A stretch of DNA of 64,000 nucleotides from a virus. The notes under the pieces are model-generated. The model made no database searches, was not told the DNA's origin, and saw only the letters and a program-made list of their open reading frames with translations. The stretch covers positions 62,001 to 126,000 of IMG/VR virus record IMGVR_UViG_3300036768_000279; one strand, 5' to 3'. Made by a program: the position numbers and the translations under genes. Each line of letters begins with the position of its first letter. The stretch's first letter is position 1. Positions 8,228-17,941 of this stretch are shown in pieces.

Positions 8228-8911
8228 ATGGCTAAATCATTGGTACGCATTATTTGTTGGAAGCGTTCACACGTTACCGAATTGGCTATGAACAAGGCTC
8301 AAGAGCAAAAACTTGAGTCTGACATTCCCAAGATGAAGAAGGTCTGTCCAGATTGTAAGCCAGAAAATTGTTCCATCACGATCGTGAATGGTGCTACCGT
8401 CTTCAATCCATCAAAGGCATATCGTTGTGAGCGAGGTCATTTGAGCCTAATCGCTCCGTTAGGTGATCAACTAAACATCTGTTTTGGGCCAGATCGCGAG
8501 GAGTGCGTAAACATTTCCGGTTCGCTGTCTGACTTGCCGAATCTGATTGACACAGGGGACATTGCTTGTAATCATGTAGTGGATGGAAAGCCATGCGACT
8601 GTAAGCTTACGCCTATCGACAACTTCCAGTTGAGCTATCCTTCCGCTCCCGCCATCAAAACTAGAATGCGAATCGGCGATTTGTGGGATCGTCACGGCAT
8701 TGAGCCCGTACGTTCGGGCAACTATGACGGACAAGGTGGCTACAACGAGAGCCGCAGCCAGAAAGCCCACAAGGAGCGTTTGGCACGCATGGCAAGACGA
8801 CGCAATATTTCAAAGGATCGCCAGCCGGGCAAGGTGATCAACAAGGCCACGAAGACGGATTATGGACGCCGCGACAAATCGTCCGTAAATCCAGACAGAC
8901 TAGTCGAATGA
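8228..8911 (+). CDS. Hypothetical zinc-binding protein upstream of polymerase
   Basis: 227 residues. The start at 8228 has an AAGGAATGAT site. Several paired cysteines are visible (CPDC, ENC, CERGH, CNH...CDC), consistent with two or three zinc-binding knuckles. The C-terminal third is strongly basic (ARMARRRNISKDRQ), suggesting nucleic-acid contact. Its stop overlaps the polymerase start (ATGA), so the two are co-translated. I do not recognise the family; a polymerase accessory protein is a guess from position. Confidence 0.62.
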   Translation: MAKSLVRIICWKRSHVTELAMNKAQEQKLESDIPKMKKVCPDCKPENCSITIVNGATVFNPSKAYRCERGHLSLIAPLGDQLNICFGPDREECVNISGSLSDLPNLIDTGDIACNHVVDGKPCDCKLTPIDNFQLSYPSAPAIKTRMRIGDLWDRHGIEPVRSGNYDGQGGYNESRSQKAHKERLARMARRRNISKDRQPGKVINKATKTDYGRRDKSSVNPDRLVE

Positions 8912-11900
8912 ACTTCACACATCTAAGCGTTCATTCTAAAGCGTCGATGCTATATGGATCGGCGAACGTCAATGACATCATCAAGCGTGTCAAGGAATTG
9001 GGGCAAACATCTGTCGCTTTGACGGACTACTCCAATCTCTTCAATGCTATTGAGTTCTATAAACAAGCCAAGGCCGCCGGTATCAAGCCCATTTTGGGCG
9101 TTGATGTCTTCTTCTGTGAAGATGCTGAGCAACTACGCATCCAAAAGGTACGTCAGGTTTCCCACCTGATCTTGTTGGCGGAGACGGACGCTGGATGGAA
9201 GAACATTGCTCGTATTGTTTCAGAAGCAAACAATGAGGTCAATTACTACTACAATCCTCGCGTTGATTTCAAGCTTCTCGAAAAGTACAAAGAGGGTGTC
9301 ATTTGCTTGACGGGTGGCAGTCTTGATGGCGTGATCGCGAAGCACCTGTACGACAAGCCTACAGAAGACGGCACGGGCGTTGAGCCTGCCGCTATCTTCA
9401 AGGCAGAAGGTCTGGTGCGTCGCTTCTTGAAGATTTATGGACCATCCAACTTCTTCTTGGAAGTTCAGTTTACTGGACTGTCTCAGCAAGAACAGATCAA
9501 TGCTCGCTTGCGTGCCATAGCACTCAAGTATGGTATTCGCACTGTTGCAACTGGCAATGTTCACTACGTGCATCAGCATGATGCCGAGTCTCACAAGACA
9601 CTGCTTGCTATGAGCGAGAATGCCTATAGCAAATTGACTTACACAGATTTCTCTCATGAGGAATACTATATCAAGTCTCGTGAGCAACTGCTTGCAGCCG
9701 GTTTGCAAGAAGCAGAACTTGACATCACGAATGAAATTGCCGCACGTTGTAATGTCAATATCGACATTAGTAAGCGTCGTTTACCCAAGTACGCCTTTGT
9801 CCCCGAAGGCAAAACGTCTGACGAATACTTGGCTGAGCTAGCCAACGATGGTTTGTCACGTCTTCCTAAGGTCGCTGGATCCGACCAAGAATATCAAGAC
9901 CGTCTTGATCGCGAACTAAACGACATTCGCGAAATGGGATTCTCTGATTACTTTCTGATCGTTCACGACGTGATTTCATGGGTGCGTAGCAAAGAGATTC
10001 TGCTAGGACGTGGGCGTGGTTCCGCTGGTGGCAGCTTGGTGAGCTACGCACTGGGAATTACAGAGATTGACCCGCTACAGTACGGCCTTATTTGGGAACG
10101 CTTCCTTAACAAGGGACGTGGCGGGTTGCCAGACATCGATACGGACGTTCCGCGTTCCAAGCGTCAAAAGGTTTTGGAGTACATCCGCAACCGTTTCGGT
10201 GCTGGCAACGTTGCACAGCTTGTAACGTTCAATGGTCTACAGGCCAGGGCCGTTCTCAAGGAAGTGTTCCGCGTCTACAATATGCCGTTCGATGAGGCGA
10301 ATAAGATTACGGCACTGGTGCCAGCTAAGAACGACGAGCACGTAGCTATCTCTCTAGATGAAGCTATTGAGTCAGTCAAGGAACTCAAGGAATACTCCGA
10401 GAAATACAAGCCGTGGTTCACGATTGCCCGTGCTCTTGAAGGCTGTTACAAGTCAACCGGCATACACGCGGCTGCTGTAGTTATCTCTGACGTGCCGTTT
10501 GCAGACAGTGCATATCCTCTTACTCGTTCCAAGGACGGCGACCTCATCTTTGGATGGGATATGAATACTGTTGATGCTCTCAGTTTGCTCAAGCTCGACA
10601 TTCTGGGACTCAATACGCTTGACGACATTCAAGTCACTATGGATTTGGTCAAGGCACGTCGCAAGATTGAAATCTCACGCCAAAGTGTGCCGCTTGACGA
10701 TCCGTTGACTTACGCCATGATTGGTCAAGGTTTTACGGTTGGCGTTTTCCAGATCGAAAAGCAGCTTGGTCGTACGTGGAGCAAGAATCTTAAACCCGAG
10801 AATATTGACCAGCTTTCCGACTTGGTATCTCTGATTAGACCAGGGCCTATGGAAAGCGGCATGCATACGCAATACCGTGACGTAAAGATGAGGGGTGCTG
10901 AGCCAACCTACATTCATCCTTCTCTTGAACCGATTCTCAAGAATACATATTCGGGTTTGTTGTATCAGGAACAGGTTATTGAAATCTGTCGTGTACTTGC
11001 TGGCATGTCTCTTATTGATGCCGACAAGGTACGTAAAGCCATGGGCAAGAAGAAGCCCGAAGAAATGAAGAAGTGGCAAGAAGTGTTCACTTCTGGCTGT
11101 AGCAAGAATGGGATTGATCCAGATATCGCATTGTCGATCTGGAGCTATATTGACAAGTTTGCTGGCTATGGCTTCAATAAGTCACACGGCGTTGGTTACG
11201 CCTTGATGGCGTACGAAACAGCTTATCTAAAGGCAAACTATCCGGTTGAATTCTTGTGTGCAAAACTCACAAACTCCGATGGCGAAGCCGAGAAACTGAG
11301 CAGTTTAGTTTATGACGCCAAGCTATTCAACATTGAAGTTACGCCTCCTCGTGTTACGCACGCCAACAAAGACTTCGATGTTGTGACGGACAATCATATT
11401 GCGTTCGGGCTCACGGCCCTTAAGGGCGTTGGCGTTGCAGCCGTTTCCGACATGATCAAGATGTCCAAAGGACTCAAGACATTCGATGAGATCATTTGGA
11501 AGTGGGCAACAACTAAGAGCAAGGTAACAAGTGCTACCATGATGGCGTTCATCAAGGGTGGAGCTTTTGATGACGTTCAAGAACATCGTGTACGCGGCGT
11601 TGCTCGATTGAAGTTGCTCGACAGTCTTACTGACAAGGAACGCGAAAGTATTACACACCTACGTCGAATCGAAACAGACATTACAGACTGGGTGCGTTTC
11701 GTGCGTTCGCTTGCTGACGATGCTAAAGTCGATCAGATTAAAGAGAAGTATGGCGTAGCCATTCCAAATGTGCGTCGTCGTACTACGATTAGAGAACTCC
11801 TACAGGAGTATGATGCTGGAGAACTGTTTGACAGTAAGGCACAGCGTATTGCCTGGGAACAATTCTATCTAGGCATCTCTCTCAGCGGTAGCGAAGCTGA

Positions 11901-12195
11901 CATCTACAAGGCACGCCACAAATGCGTGGACCTCGTAAAAGGTGCTTCCGCTGGCATGACTTTTGAAATTGCCGTATGCATTGATGGCGTTCGAGAGATC
12001 ACCACTAAGAAGGGCGACGCTATGGCCTTCTTGACGGCTCGCGATAACACCTATCAGATGGACAACATTGTTGTCTTCCCGAGAACCTTTGCGGCATGCA
12101 AGGGGCTTTTGGAGTCTGGTAACGTCATTCGGATTAAAGGCAAAGTCGATGATCGTGGATCGTTGATTGCCGACGTTGTGGAAAGACTTAAATGA
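8908..12195 (+). CDS. dnaE: DNA polymerase III alpha subunit-like (C-family, DnaE type)
   Basis: The phage replicase, 1095 residues, slightly shorter than bacterial DnaE. The N-terminal PHP domain is recognisable (HLSVHSKASML, ALTDYSNLFNAIEFY) but several metal-binding His residues of active PHP domains are replaced, as in E. coli DnaE, so intrinsic proofreading is unlikely. The palm has GRGRGSAGGSLVSYALGIT and the catalytic PDIDTD. The fingers and helix-hairpin-helix region follows (FAGYGFNKSHGVGYALMAY), then an OB-like end. No exonuclease domain is fused; a DnaQ-like enzyme is encoded at 56913-57512. Replication by a C-family enzyme is uncommon but known among large phages. Confidence 0.93.
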   Translation: MNFTHLSVHSKASMLYGSANVNDIIKRVKELGQTSVALTDYSNLFNAIEFYKQAKAAGIKPILGVDVFFCEDAEQLRIQKVRQVSHLILLAETDAGWKNIARIVSEANNEVNYYYNPRVDFKLLEKYKEGVICLTGGSLDGVIAKHLYDKPTEDGTGVEPAAIFKAEGLVRRFLKIYGPSNFFLEVQFTGLSQQEQINARLRAIALKYGIRTVATGNVHYVHQHDAESHKTLLAMSENAYSKLTYTDFSHEEYYIKSREQLLAAGLQEAELDITNEIAARCNVNIDISKRRLPKYAFVPEGKTSDEYLAELANDGLSRLPKVAGSDQEYQDRLDRELNDIREMGFSDYFLIVHDVISWVRSKEILLGRGRGSAGGSLVSYALGITEIDPLQYGLIWERFLNKGRGGLPDIDTDVPRSKRQKVLEYIRNRFGAGNVAQLVTFNGLQARAVLKEVFRVYNMPFDEANKITALVPAKNDEHVAISLDEAIESVKELKEYSEKYKPWFTIARALEGCYKSTGIHAAAVVISDVPFADSAYPLTRSKDGDLIFGWDMNTVDALSLLKLDILGLNTLDDIQVTMDLVKARRKIEISRQSVPLDDPLTYAMIGQGFTVGVFQIEKQLGRTWSKNLKPENIDQLSDLVSLIRPGPMESGMHTQYRDVKMRGAEPTYIHPSLEPILKNTYSGLLYQEQVIEICRVLAGMSLIDADKVRKAMGKKKPEEMKKWQEVFTSGCSKNGIDPDIALSIWSYIDKFAGYGFNKSHGVGYALMAYETAYLKANYPVEFLCAKLTNSDGEAEKLSSLVYDAKLFNIEVTPPRVTHANKDFDVVTDNHIAFGLTALKGVGVAAVSDMIKMSKGLKTFDEIIWKWATTKSKVTSATMMAFIKGGAFDDVQEHRVRGVARLKLLDSLTDKERESITHLRRIETDITDWVRFVRSLADDAKVDQIKEKYGVAIPNVRRRTTIRELLQEYDAGELFDSKAQRIAWEQFYLGISLSGSEADIYKARHKCVDLVKGASAGMTFEIAVCIDGVREITTKKGDAMAFLTARDNTYQMDNIVVFPRTFAACKGLLESGNVIRIKGKVDDRGSLIADVVERLK

Positions 12196-12407
12196 ACTAC
12201 GAATACGACTTTCACGACATTGGTCTAACTGAGGATCAGCGTCGGCTTGTTGACCTTGGAATGGTCAAGGTTGAGGACATCAGTGCCCGAATCAAAGAAA
12301 TCGTGAACGAACGGGCTAAGCAAGGATGGGAACCGCTCTACCCATTCACTGTGCCACTTCTGTGGTTCAGACGCATTCCTCCTACTCAAAAACGTAAAAT
12401 TCGCTGA
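12192..12407 (+). CDS. Small hypothetical protein (DUF4177-like pattern)
   Basis: 71 residues, coupled to the polymerase by an ATGA overlap. The opening MNYEYDF and the later INxxAxQGWEPL pattern (here IVNERAKQGWEPLYPF) resemble DUF4177 proteins, small alpha/beta proteins of unknown function. The similarity is short and judged by eye. Confidence 0.55.
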   Translation: MNYEYDFHDIGLTEDQRRLVDLGMVKVEDISARIKEIVNERAKQGWEPLYPFTVPLLWFRRIPPTQKRKIR

Positions 12408-12433
12408 CAGTCTAGTCAGTCGGTGTCATCATA

Positions 12434-12799
12434 ATGTTTGACTATGCAACGGTCCATATGCTTGGACGGGCTACTGGCGAAGCAGCCTTTTCAAGATCGG
12501 AAGATGGTCGCATTGTGAAGGCTGTATTCACAATAGCGTGTAACGTACCAATACAGCGTAACAACGAAAAGATCGCCAAGACTATCTATCGTACAGTCAT
12601 GGTGATCGGATCATATGCCAACTACGTAAGCAAGTGCCAAGAAGAGGACGGCCTCAAGGGACGCTTGATAAGCGTTGTTGGAATCATGGATGACGAAAAG
12701 TATACGGAAAATGGCGTCGATCGATACCGAGAAGTTACTCGCGTGTCACCAAGCGGATTCATCAAGATCATGGACCGGAGGGTGAGACATGATGGTTGA
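12434..12799 (+). CDS. SSB-like OB-fold protein
   Basis: 121 residues with the strand order of bacterial single-stranded DNA-binding proteins: an opening strand with LGRATGEAAF, a middle AVFTIACNVPIQ, a helix region IGSYANYVSKC, then GRLISVVGIMDDE and a closing FIKIMDRR. There is no acidic tail of the kind used to recruit partners. A second, more canonical SSB is encoded at 63281-63670. This copy probably works with the adjacent polymerase. Its end overlaps the sigma factor gene. Confidence 0.68.
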   Translation: MFDYATVHMLGRATGEAAFSRSEDGRIVKAVFTIACNVPIQRNNEKIAKTIYRTVMVIGSYANYVSKCQEEDGLKGRLISVVGIMDDEKYTENGVDRYREVTRVSPSGFIKIMDRRVRHDG

Positions 12800-13448
12800 T
12801 GTTCCCGACGATGCCGTAGCTCAGGTTCTCGAACAGTATCATCCGTTCGTGCGGCACATTGCAAAACGTGCCTGTCATTCCTCTTCTGCCCTAGACATCA
12901 ATGACCTGTATCAGGTTGGTGACATGGCAGTATTAAGAGCCGTTCGTGCTTATGATCCGTCTTCTGGCCGCAACATCAAGTCGTTTGTTACGAATTCAAT
13001 TCGTAATGCTATCTTCAATGAAGCCGCTCGTTTTCTCGGCGTTCTGACTGTCGATTTCAGAACTACAAATTTGGCATCTATGGCGTCTAAGATGCACGAA
13101 AAGGGAAAGAGCGATGAAGAAATCGCTACGGCTCTGACAGAGAAGTATGGACGCAATTTCGACGCTGCACATGCCCGTGATCTACGCATCACGTACAATC
13201 GCAGACATTACTCTCAAGTCCAAGAAGACCTTGCTATGGAAGGCATTGAAAATGACTTGTCCATCAAAGATCTCCTAGATAGCGTCGTCAAAGACGAAGC
13301 GGATCGTATTATCCTTGACAGACGCATTTTTGGCGGCTGCTCTATTGAGCAGATTGTTGCCATTCTTCACATTTCAAGAAAGGCTGTTTCCAAGAAGGAA
13401 GCATGTCTTAAGACAAGAATCAAGCGAGCCCTTGAGGACGCGGCATGA
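12789..13448 (+). CDS. RNA polymerase sigma factor (sigma-70 family), copy 1
   Basis: 219 residues. A region 2-like segment (DINDLYQVGDMAVLRAVRAYDP, then SFVTNSIRNAIFNEAARF) would bind core RNA polymerase and the -10 element. A region 4-like helix-turn-helix (CSIEQIVAILHISRKAVSKKE) closes the protein. Such factors redirect the host polymerase to phage promoters. A GGAGG site precedes ATG 12789. It is the last gene of the replication operon and overlaps the first glycosyltransferase. A second sigma factor lies at 52820-53353, so two phage promoter classes are plausible. Confidence 0.85.
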   Translation: MMVDVPDDAVAQVLEQYHPFVRHIAKRACHSSSALDINDLYQVGDMAVLRAVRAYDPSSGRNIKSFVTNSIRNAIFNEAARFLGVLTVDFRTTNLASMASKMHEKGKSDEEIATALTEKYGRNFDAAHARDLRITYNRRHYSQVQEDLAMEGIENDLSIKDLLDSVVKDEADRIILDRRIFGGCSIEQIVAILHISRKAVSKKEACLKTRIKRALEDAA

Positions 13449-15253
13449 CATACAAGAAGAGAATCCTATTTGTTGGCGAAGCCAGCTTTCTGAACACTGG
13501 TTTTTCAACATACTATCGTGAGCTATTGCCTCGTTTGGCTGCGACCGGCAAATACGAGATTGCTGAACTTGGCTCATACGCCCGTCAAGATGATCCTCGC
13601 GTGAAGGAATTCATTGCTGGTCGTTGGCGTTTTTACGGCGTTATGCCGATGACCGAGGAAGAGAATCGGGTGTTCCAGCAGCCTAATCCTCATCCGCGAA
13701 CTCGCGGTCAGAATACGAATCAATTCGGCGAGTATCGTTTTGCTCACGCTGTGGCCGATTTTAAGCCAGACATCGTGATCGACATTCGTGACTGGTGGAT
13801 GTTGGAATTCCAGGAACGCAACGTCTTTCGTCCATGGTACAAGTGGATTGTGATGCCTACAGTAGACGCCGAGCCCCAACAGGAAGAGTGGGTGCAGACG
13901 TACGAGAACGCCAATATGGTGTTGGCATATTCTGACTATGGCATTCATACTCTACGTCGTCAGTCGTCGCTGACCCCAACCGGCAAGCGTGCGATGAAGA
14001 TCTTCCCCAAGCCGATGCGTCCCGGCGTAGACATTAACTCTTTCAAGCCAGTGGACAAGAAGACGATCCGTGAGCACTGGAATTTGGCCGCTGACATTCC
14101 TATCATTGGAACTGTTATGCGTAACCAGAGTCGCAAGCTATATCCTGATTTGATTGACGCTTTTGCGTTGATGAAGAACAAGTACAAGGGAGAGCCGCAA
14201 GTAGACAAGGCCGTGCTCATGATTCACTCATGCTGGCCGGATAACGTCTATTCGTACGACTACCCACGCCACATTTTCCGTCTGGAACGTTACGACTGGA
14301 TGCCGAATCACAAGAAGGGTATCCGTGGAGACATTCTGCAATCACTGTACTGCTATGCTTGCAAGCAGGCGTCTATGACGTTTGCCGCCAATCTGTGGGG
14401 ACGCCCTATTCAGGAGGGTCGCATCAAGATGCCGTGCTCATATTGTGGAGCGACCGAAGCTTCGCCGCCGAACACAAGCATGGGCTTTGATCGTGATGCT
14501 TTGGCTAAGCTGTACAACCTCATGGATCTCTATGTGCAGTGCTCTATCTGCGAAGGCGACGGGATGCCGATTCAGGAAGCCAAGGCTTGCGGCGTGCCCA
14601 CACTCGTAGTCGATTACACGGCCATGCGAGAGAAGGGACGCTACCCCGATTATTCTCATTTCGAGGAGTCTGGTATCAATGAACGCAATTACACTTGCCA
14701 CAAGGGCGGTGATGTAATCAACGTTGGTCGTTACTACTATGAACCTGAAACGTCATGTAAGCGAGCATTGCCTGACATTGCGGACCTTGCACGCAAGATG
14801 CGTAACATGATCAACGACCCAGAGCGTTTGAAGCAACTTGGTCGAGAGGCACGAGAATGTGTTGAGGCTAACTACGACTGGGATAAGTTGTGGCATCAGT
14901 GGGAATACGTACTCGATAACGTCAAGATTCTTGATCGTAACGATACATGGGATCGTCCCATCGCTCAAATTGACGATGTTCACGCCGTGCCTGTTCCGGC
15001 TAACTTGAGCGACGAGCAATACGTTCATTGGTTGTATTTGAACGTTCTCAAGTATCCGTCCGTTGATACGGAAGGTGCCAAGATGTGGATTTCGCACCTA
15101 CAACAGGGCGTGACACGCGATCAGTTGATGCAGCAGTTTGTTGCTATTGGTAATCAACAATCTAGTGCTAGCAAGATTCGCGATCAGATTCGTCTAGAGG
15201 TCGGCGGCAAGTTGGCGTCTCAGCCCGCGAAGAAGACTCAGGAGTTCGTATGA
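13445..15253 (+). CDS. GT4-family glycosyltransferase with zinc-ribbon insert and DUF4214-like tail
   Basis: 602 residues. The GT-B fold is indicated by the C-terminal donor-site region (LAKLYNLMDLYVQCSICEGD, then GMPIQEAKACGVPTLVVDY), where the ExGxxxxEA-like pattern of GT4 enzymes is visible. Between the two halves there is an unusual pair of CxxC motifs (CYAC and CSYC, about 34 residues apart) that could bind zinc. The last 90 residues (YVHWLYLNVLKYPSVDTEGAK, then WISHLQQGVTRDQLMQQF) resemble DUF4214, found in surface and glycan-linked proteins. First gene of the glycan island, ATGA-coupled to the sigma factor. It probably transfers a sugar to a phage or host surface acceptor. Confidence 0.8.
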   Translation: MTYKKRILFVGEASFLNTGFSTYYRELLPRLAATGKYEIAELGSYARQDDPRVKEFIAGRWRFYGVMPMTEEENRVFQQPNPHPRTRGQNTNQFGEYRFAHAVADFKPDIVIDIRDWWMLEFQERNVFRPWYKWIVMPTVDAEPQQEEWVQTYENANMVLAYSDYGIHTLRRQSSLTPTGKRAMKIFPKPMRPGVDINSFKPVDKKTIREHWNLAADIPIIGTVMRNQSRKLYPDLIDAFALMKNKYKGEPQVDKAVLMIHSCWPDNVYSYDYPRHIFRLERYDWMPNHKKGIRGDILQSLYCYACKQASMTFAANLWGRPIQEGRIKMPCSYCGATEASPPNTSMGFDRDALAKLYNLMDLYVQCSICEGDGMPIQEAKACGVPTLVVDYTAMREKGRYPDYSHFEESGINERNYTCHKGGDVINVGRYYYEPETSCKRALPDIADLARKMRNMINDPERLKQLGREARECVEANYDWDKLWHQWEYVLDNVKILDRNDTWDRPIAQIDDVHAVPVPANLSDEQYVHWLYLNVLKYPSVDTEGAKMWISHLQQGVTRDQLMQQFVAIGNQQSSASKIRDQIRLEVGGKLASQPAKKTQEFV

Positions 15254-16509
15254 AGCTATTGTTCACCGGCCCCCTTCTAGACTTCTCTGGATTCGCTCAT
15301 GCGTCACGCATTTTCTTGCGTACACTTGTGCAGGATTCGAATATGGAAGTTGTGGCTCGTGCCCTCAAGTATGATCAGCTAGATGCTGGACAGAGGTTCG
15401 TTCCAGAGTCTTGGCTTACTAAGGCTCTAGAGCGGGACTTGCAGGGCGTTGATATGGCCATTCAAATGACGACGTGTAATGTTGAGGCCGTGCCTATTCC
15501 AGGCATTCTGAATGGCCTATACACGTTTCTTGAGAGTAGCCACATGCAACTTTCTTGGGTTGCGAAGGCTAATGAATTCGACTTCCTCATGGTGCCCTCC
15601 AAAGCCAATGGCGAAGCTATGTTGAATTCTGGCGTAACGAAGCCAATCATCGTATGCGGTCTTCCTTGTGATGCGGACGTTTACGCAAAGGAATATGAGC
15701 CGTACGTTCTTGAGAACGCTGGAGATCGTACGATCTTCTACAACATCTGCCAACTGAGCAATAAGAAGGGCATTGATGCACTCTTGCGTGCTTATTATGC
15801 TGGCTTCTGGGATAGCCCAGATGAGGTTTTGCTAGTTCTGAAAACCTACATTCAGATGTCTAATCGTTCCAACGAATTGGAGCAAGTGAAACGATACATT
15901 CAGAACATCCGTGAGCGTTGTCGTATTCCTGTGTCGCGTTTCCCACCAGTGTTGCCTCTCGTTTTTACTATGAGCGATACAGAGATTAATGGTCTGCATA
16001 CTCGCGGAGACGCCTACGTCTGTTCTTCGCGTGCAGAGGGATGGGGCATTCCCGTCTTTGACGCACTTGGTTTTGGCAAAACTGTCATCACCAATTCCGC
16101 TGGCGGCATGGGCGATTTCGTGACACGCGATAATGCCCTGGTGTATGGCGGTATGCCAACTTACTTCTTTGACATGCCACACGGAGATCCTGGTTTGTAC
16201 ACGGGTGTCGAACAGTGTTTCGAGCCGTGTATTCCAGAAATGGCTATGGTCATGCGTAACTTCCACTTGCTCCGTAAGGGCAACAAGGAAGGCGTACTGG
16301 ACGCTGGCAATAAAGAACAGTGGGAGGCGGTCCTGACGCGACGCAACAACGCCAAGCTCGTTGGACAGAAGTACGACTATCGTCGTATCTCTCCAATTAT
16401 CACAACTCAACTACATTCTCTTCTCAAGATCTGGAAACAGACAGGAACGATCGTATTCAATGAAGCCGTCCAAGAAAGTAGCGAAGCTCAATCTTCGTCC
16501 GTGTCTTGA
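15250..16509 (+). CDS. GT4-family glycosyltransferase
   Basis: 419 residues with a GT-B layout: an N-terminal acceptor half beginning LLFTGPLLDFSGFAHAS and a C-terminal donor half with YVCSSRAEGWGIPVFDALGFG followed by KTVITNSAGGMGDF, the nucleotide-sugar site typical of family 4. It overlaps the preceding glycosyltransferase by ATGA. It likely acts in series with that enzyme in building one glycan. Donor and acceptor are unknown. Confidence 0.82.
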   Translation: MKLLFTGPLLDFSGFAHASRIFLRTLVQDSNMEVVARALKYDQLDAGQRFVPESWLTKALERDLQGVDMAIQMTTCNVEAVPIPGILNGLYTFLESSHMQLSWVAKANEFDFLMVPSKANGEAMLNSGVTKPIIVCGLPCDADVYAKEYEPYVLENAGDRTIFYNICQLSNKKGIDALLRAYYAGFWDSPDEVLLVLKTYIQMSNRSNELEQVKRYIQNIRERCRIPVSRFPPVLPLVFTMSDTEINGLHTRGDAYVCSSRAEGWGIPVFDALGFGKTVITNSAGGMGDFVTRDNALVYGGMPTYFFDMPHGDPGLYTGVEQCFEPCIPEMAMVMRNFHLLRKGNKEGVLDAGNKEQWEAVLTRRNNAKLVGQKYDYRRISPIITTQLHSLLKIWKQTGTIVFNEAVQESSEAQSSSVS

Positions 16510-16816
16510 GAACGAAATGCGGATTGCACGTCCGCAACTCGGTCAAAAGGCAGATTACGGAGGGGGTCGCACAGCGGCCATCCATCTGTTCTGTTTGTCA
16601 TGTATGGGCGGCAACCGCTCAGACGTTGTAGCTTGTAAGTCTTATTCGTGTCCGCTATGGCAGTTTAGACCGGGCGGAAAGAAAGGTGTTCAGCCTCCTG
16701 GTATTCCAACCGCTGAACAATACAAAACATTGATCAATGCCAAGGTCAGCGACAAGCAGCGTGAAGCTGGACGTAGATTGCGTGAAGGCGATGACGGTGG
16801 TGGGGGCGTACAATGA
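16460..16816 (+). CDS. Small zinc-finger phage protein
   Basis: About 118 residues from ATG 16460; ATG 16517 is the alternative that avoids overlap. The core CLSCMGGNRSDVVACKSYSC, followed by PLW and FRPGG, is a four-cysteine knuckle seen in many phage small proteins of unknown function (CxxCxGG...C....CPLWxxR). The C-terminus ends in a Gly-rich stretch. It overlaps genes on both sides, so it is embedded in the glycan operon, but nothing ties it to glycan work. Confidence 0.65.
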   Translation: MKPSKKVAKLNLRPCLENEMRIARPQLGQKADYGGGRTAAIHLFCLSCMGGNRSDVVACKSYSCPLWQFRPGGKKGVQPPGIPTAEQYKTLINAKVSDKQREAGRRLREGDDGGGGVQ

Positions 16817-17820
16817 ATCAGATGTACTATGAACCTCAAATGAAGTCGATTGCGGAGCGAGTGAATCGCAAGCCGCGTCTGGTGCAATGCATTCAGATGT
16901 TGAACGAAGAAGAATTTGCACCACTCGTCTTGCGTTCCATTTACGATCAGGTTGATAGGATTCTCGTGATTGAGGGAGCGGTGCAAAATAATCCGAGATC
17001 TACTCCAGACGGACATTCGATCGATAAGACACGTGAAGTCCTAGCGGACTTCAAGGCGAATCATGACCACAAGAAGAAGATTGTAGTTATTTCCATCAAC
17101 AAGCATTGGAAAAACTTGGAGGAAATGAAGCAGACGTTCTTGGACATGTCTATGCCGGGCGACTGGATATTGATCAATGATGCGGACGAAATTTATCGCC
17201 CGGAAGATATTGAACGTCTTCGCAGGGCTATTGAATTGAATCCTACGGCCTGTGAATTTGTGCCGAACTTCCTGCATTTCTATCGTGATTTCAGTCACGT
17301 TGCCGTGCCCGGACCTGAATGGCAGCCACAGCATCAACGTGTTTTCAAATATGTTCGTGGCATGAAGTACAATAGTCATCCAGTTGTGACAGATCCGGCT
17401 GGACACTGTACTTATTTCTCGCCGCACTATCAGCATCGTAGAGTCATGCTGAACGACTTCTTCATCTATCACTATGGCTACGCTCGTAGTAACATGGATG
17501 AAATCATGAAAGCTAAACAAGAATACTATGAGAAGGAATTGGCTACACACGGTGGAGCCAACAAGAAGTTCGACCAGAAGGTTAAGGATTGGTTTGCTGG
17601 CACAGAGCCGGTTCTGTATTTTGACGGTCAACATCCTGCGGTTATGGATAAGCAAAGCGTTAATGTTCAGGTTCCGCGAAAGCCACATGAGCGTACGTGG
17701 CGTGATGATCCCTTCTACAGCAAGGTACTTGCTGGTGAGGAATATGGCAATATTTGGTTGTGTATGACTCGTCAGTCTGTGCCACACATGCATCATTATC
17801 ACAACGGAATGAAGGTCTAA
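16813..17820 (+). CDS. GT-A glycosyltransferase (GT2/GT17-like)
   Basis: 335 residues. The N-terminal Rossmann-like half starts RLVQCIQMLNEEEFAPLVLRS and contains an ILINDADEIY segment, where DAD(E) serves as the DxD metal and sugar-nucleotide motif. This pattern matches glycosyltransferases related to GT17 and GT2. The C-terminal part is rich in aromatic and His residues (PHMHHYHNGMKV). ATGA-coupled to the zinc-finger gene. The sugar transferred cannot be predicted. Confidence 0.75.
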   Translation: MNQMYYEPQMKSIAERVNRKPRLVQCIQMLNEEEFAPLVLRSIYDQVDRILVIEGAVQNNPRSTPDGHSIDKTREVLADFKANHDHKKKIVVISINKHWKNLEEMKQTFLDMSMPGDWILINDADEIYRPEDIERLRRAIELNPTACEFVPNFLHFYRDFSHVAVPGPEWQPQHQRVFKYVRGMKYNSHPVVTDPAGHCTYFSPHYQHRRVMLNDFFIYHYGYARSNMDEIMKAKQEYYEKELATHGGANKKFDQKVKDWFAGTEPVLYFDGQHPAVMDKQSVNVQVPRKPHERTWRDDPFYSKVLAGEEYGNIWLCMTRQSVPHMHHYHNGMKV

Positions 17821-17833
17821 TCATGCTATTACA

Positions 17834-17941
17834 ATGCACGAAAACGACCCAGAGCATAGTCCGTTCAAGACGCTGACTTCAATTCTCTCGACTCCAAAAC
17901 ACGCAGACAGTATTTTGAGTGATGAAATACGTAGCAGATAA
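17834..17941 (+). CDS. Possible small ORF (35 residues)
   Basis: A 35-codon frame starting ATG 17834 fills the only gap in this stretch and runs into the next gene (overlap of 20 bases). It has no clear ribosome site and no recognisable motif (starts MHENDPEHSPFKT). The gap would otherwise be unusual in this compact region, but chance cannot be excluded. Confidence 0.3.
   Translation: MHENDPEHSPFKTLTSILSTPKHADSILSDEIRSR

Noticed and set aside
1449-12447. Shared TGTCAT(CAT)AATG around starts at 1460 and 12434 as a regulatory site
   Set aside because: Only two good copies, short, and overlapping start codons; not distinguishable from chance.
15832-16410. 192-codon open frame on the minus strand
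   Set aside because: It is antisense to a clear GT4 glycosyltransferase with full motifs and shows no domain or ribosome site; an overlap shadow.
17041-17802. 253-codon open frame on the minus strand
   Set aside because: Antisense to a GT-A glycosyltransferase with a DxD motif; the minus-strand translation has no recognisable pattern.
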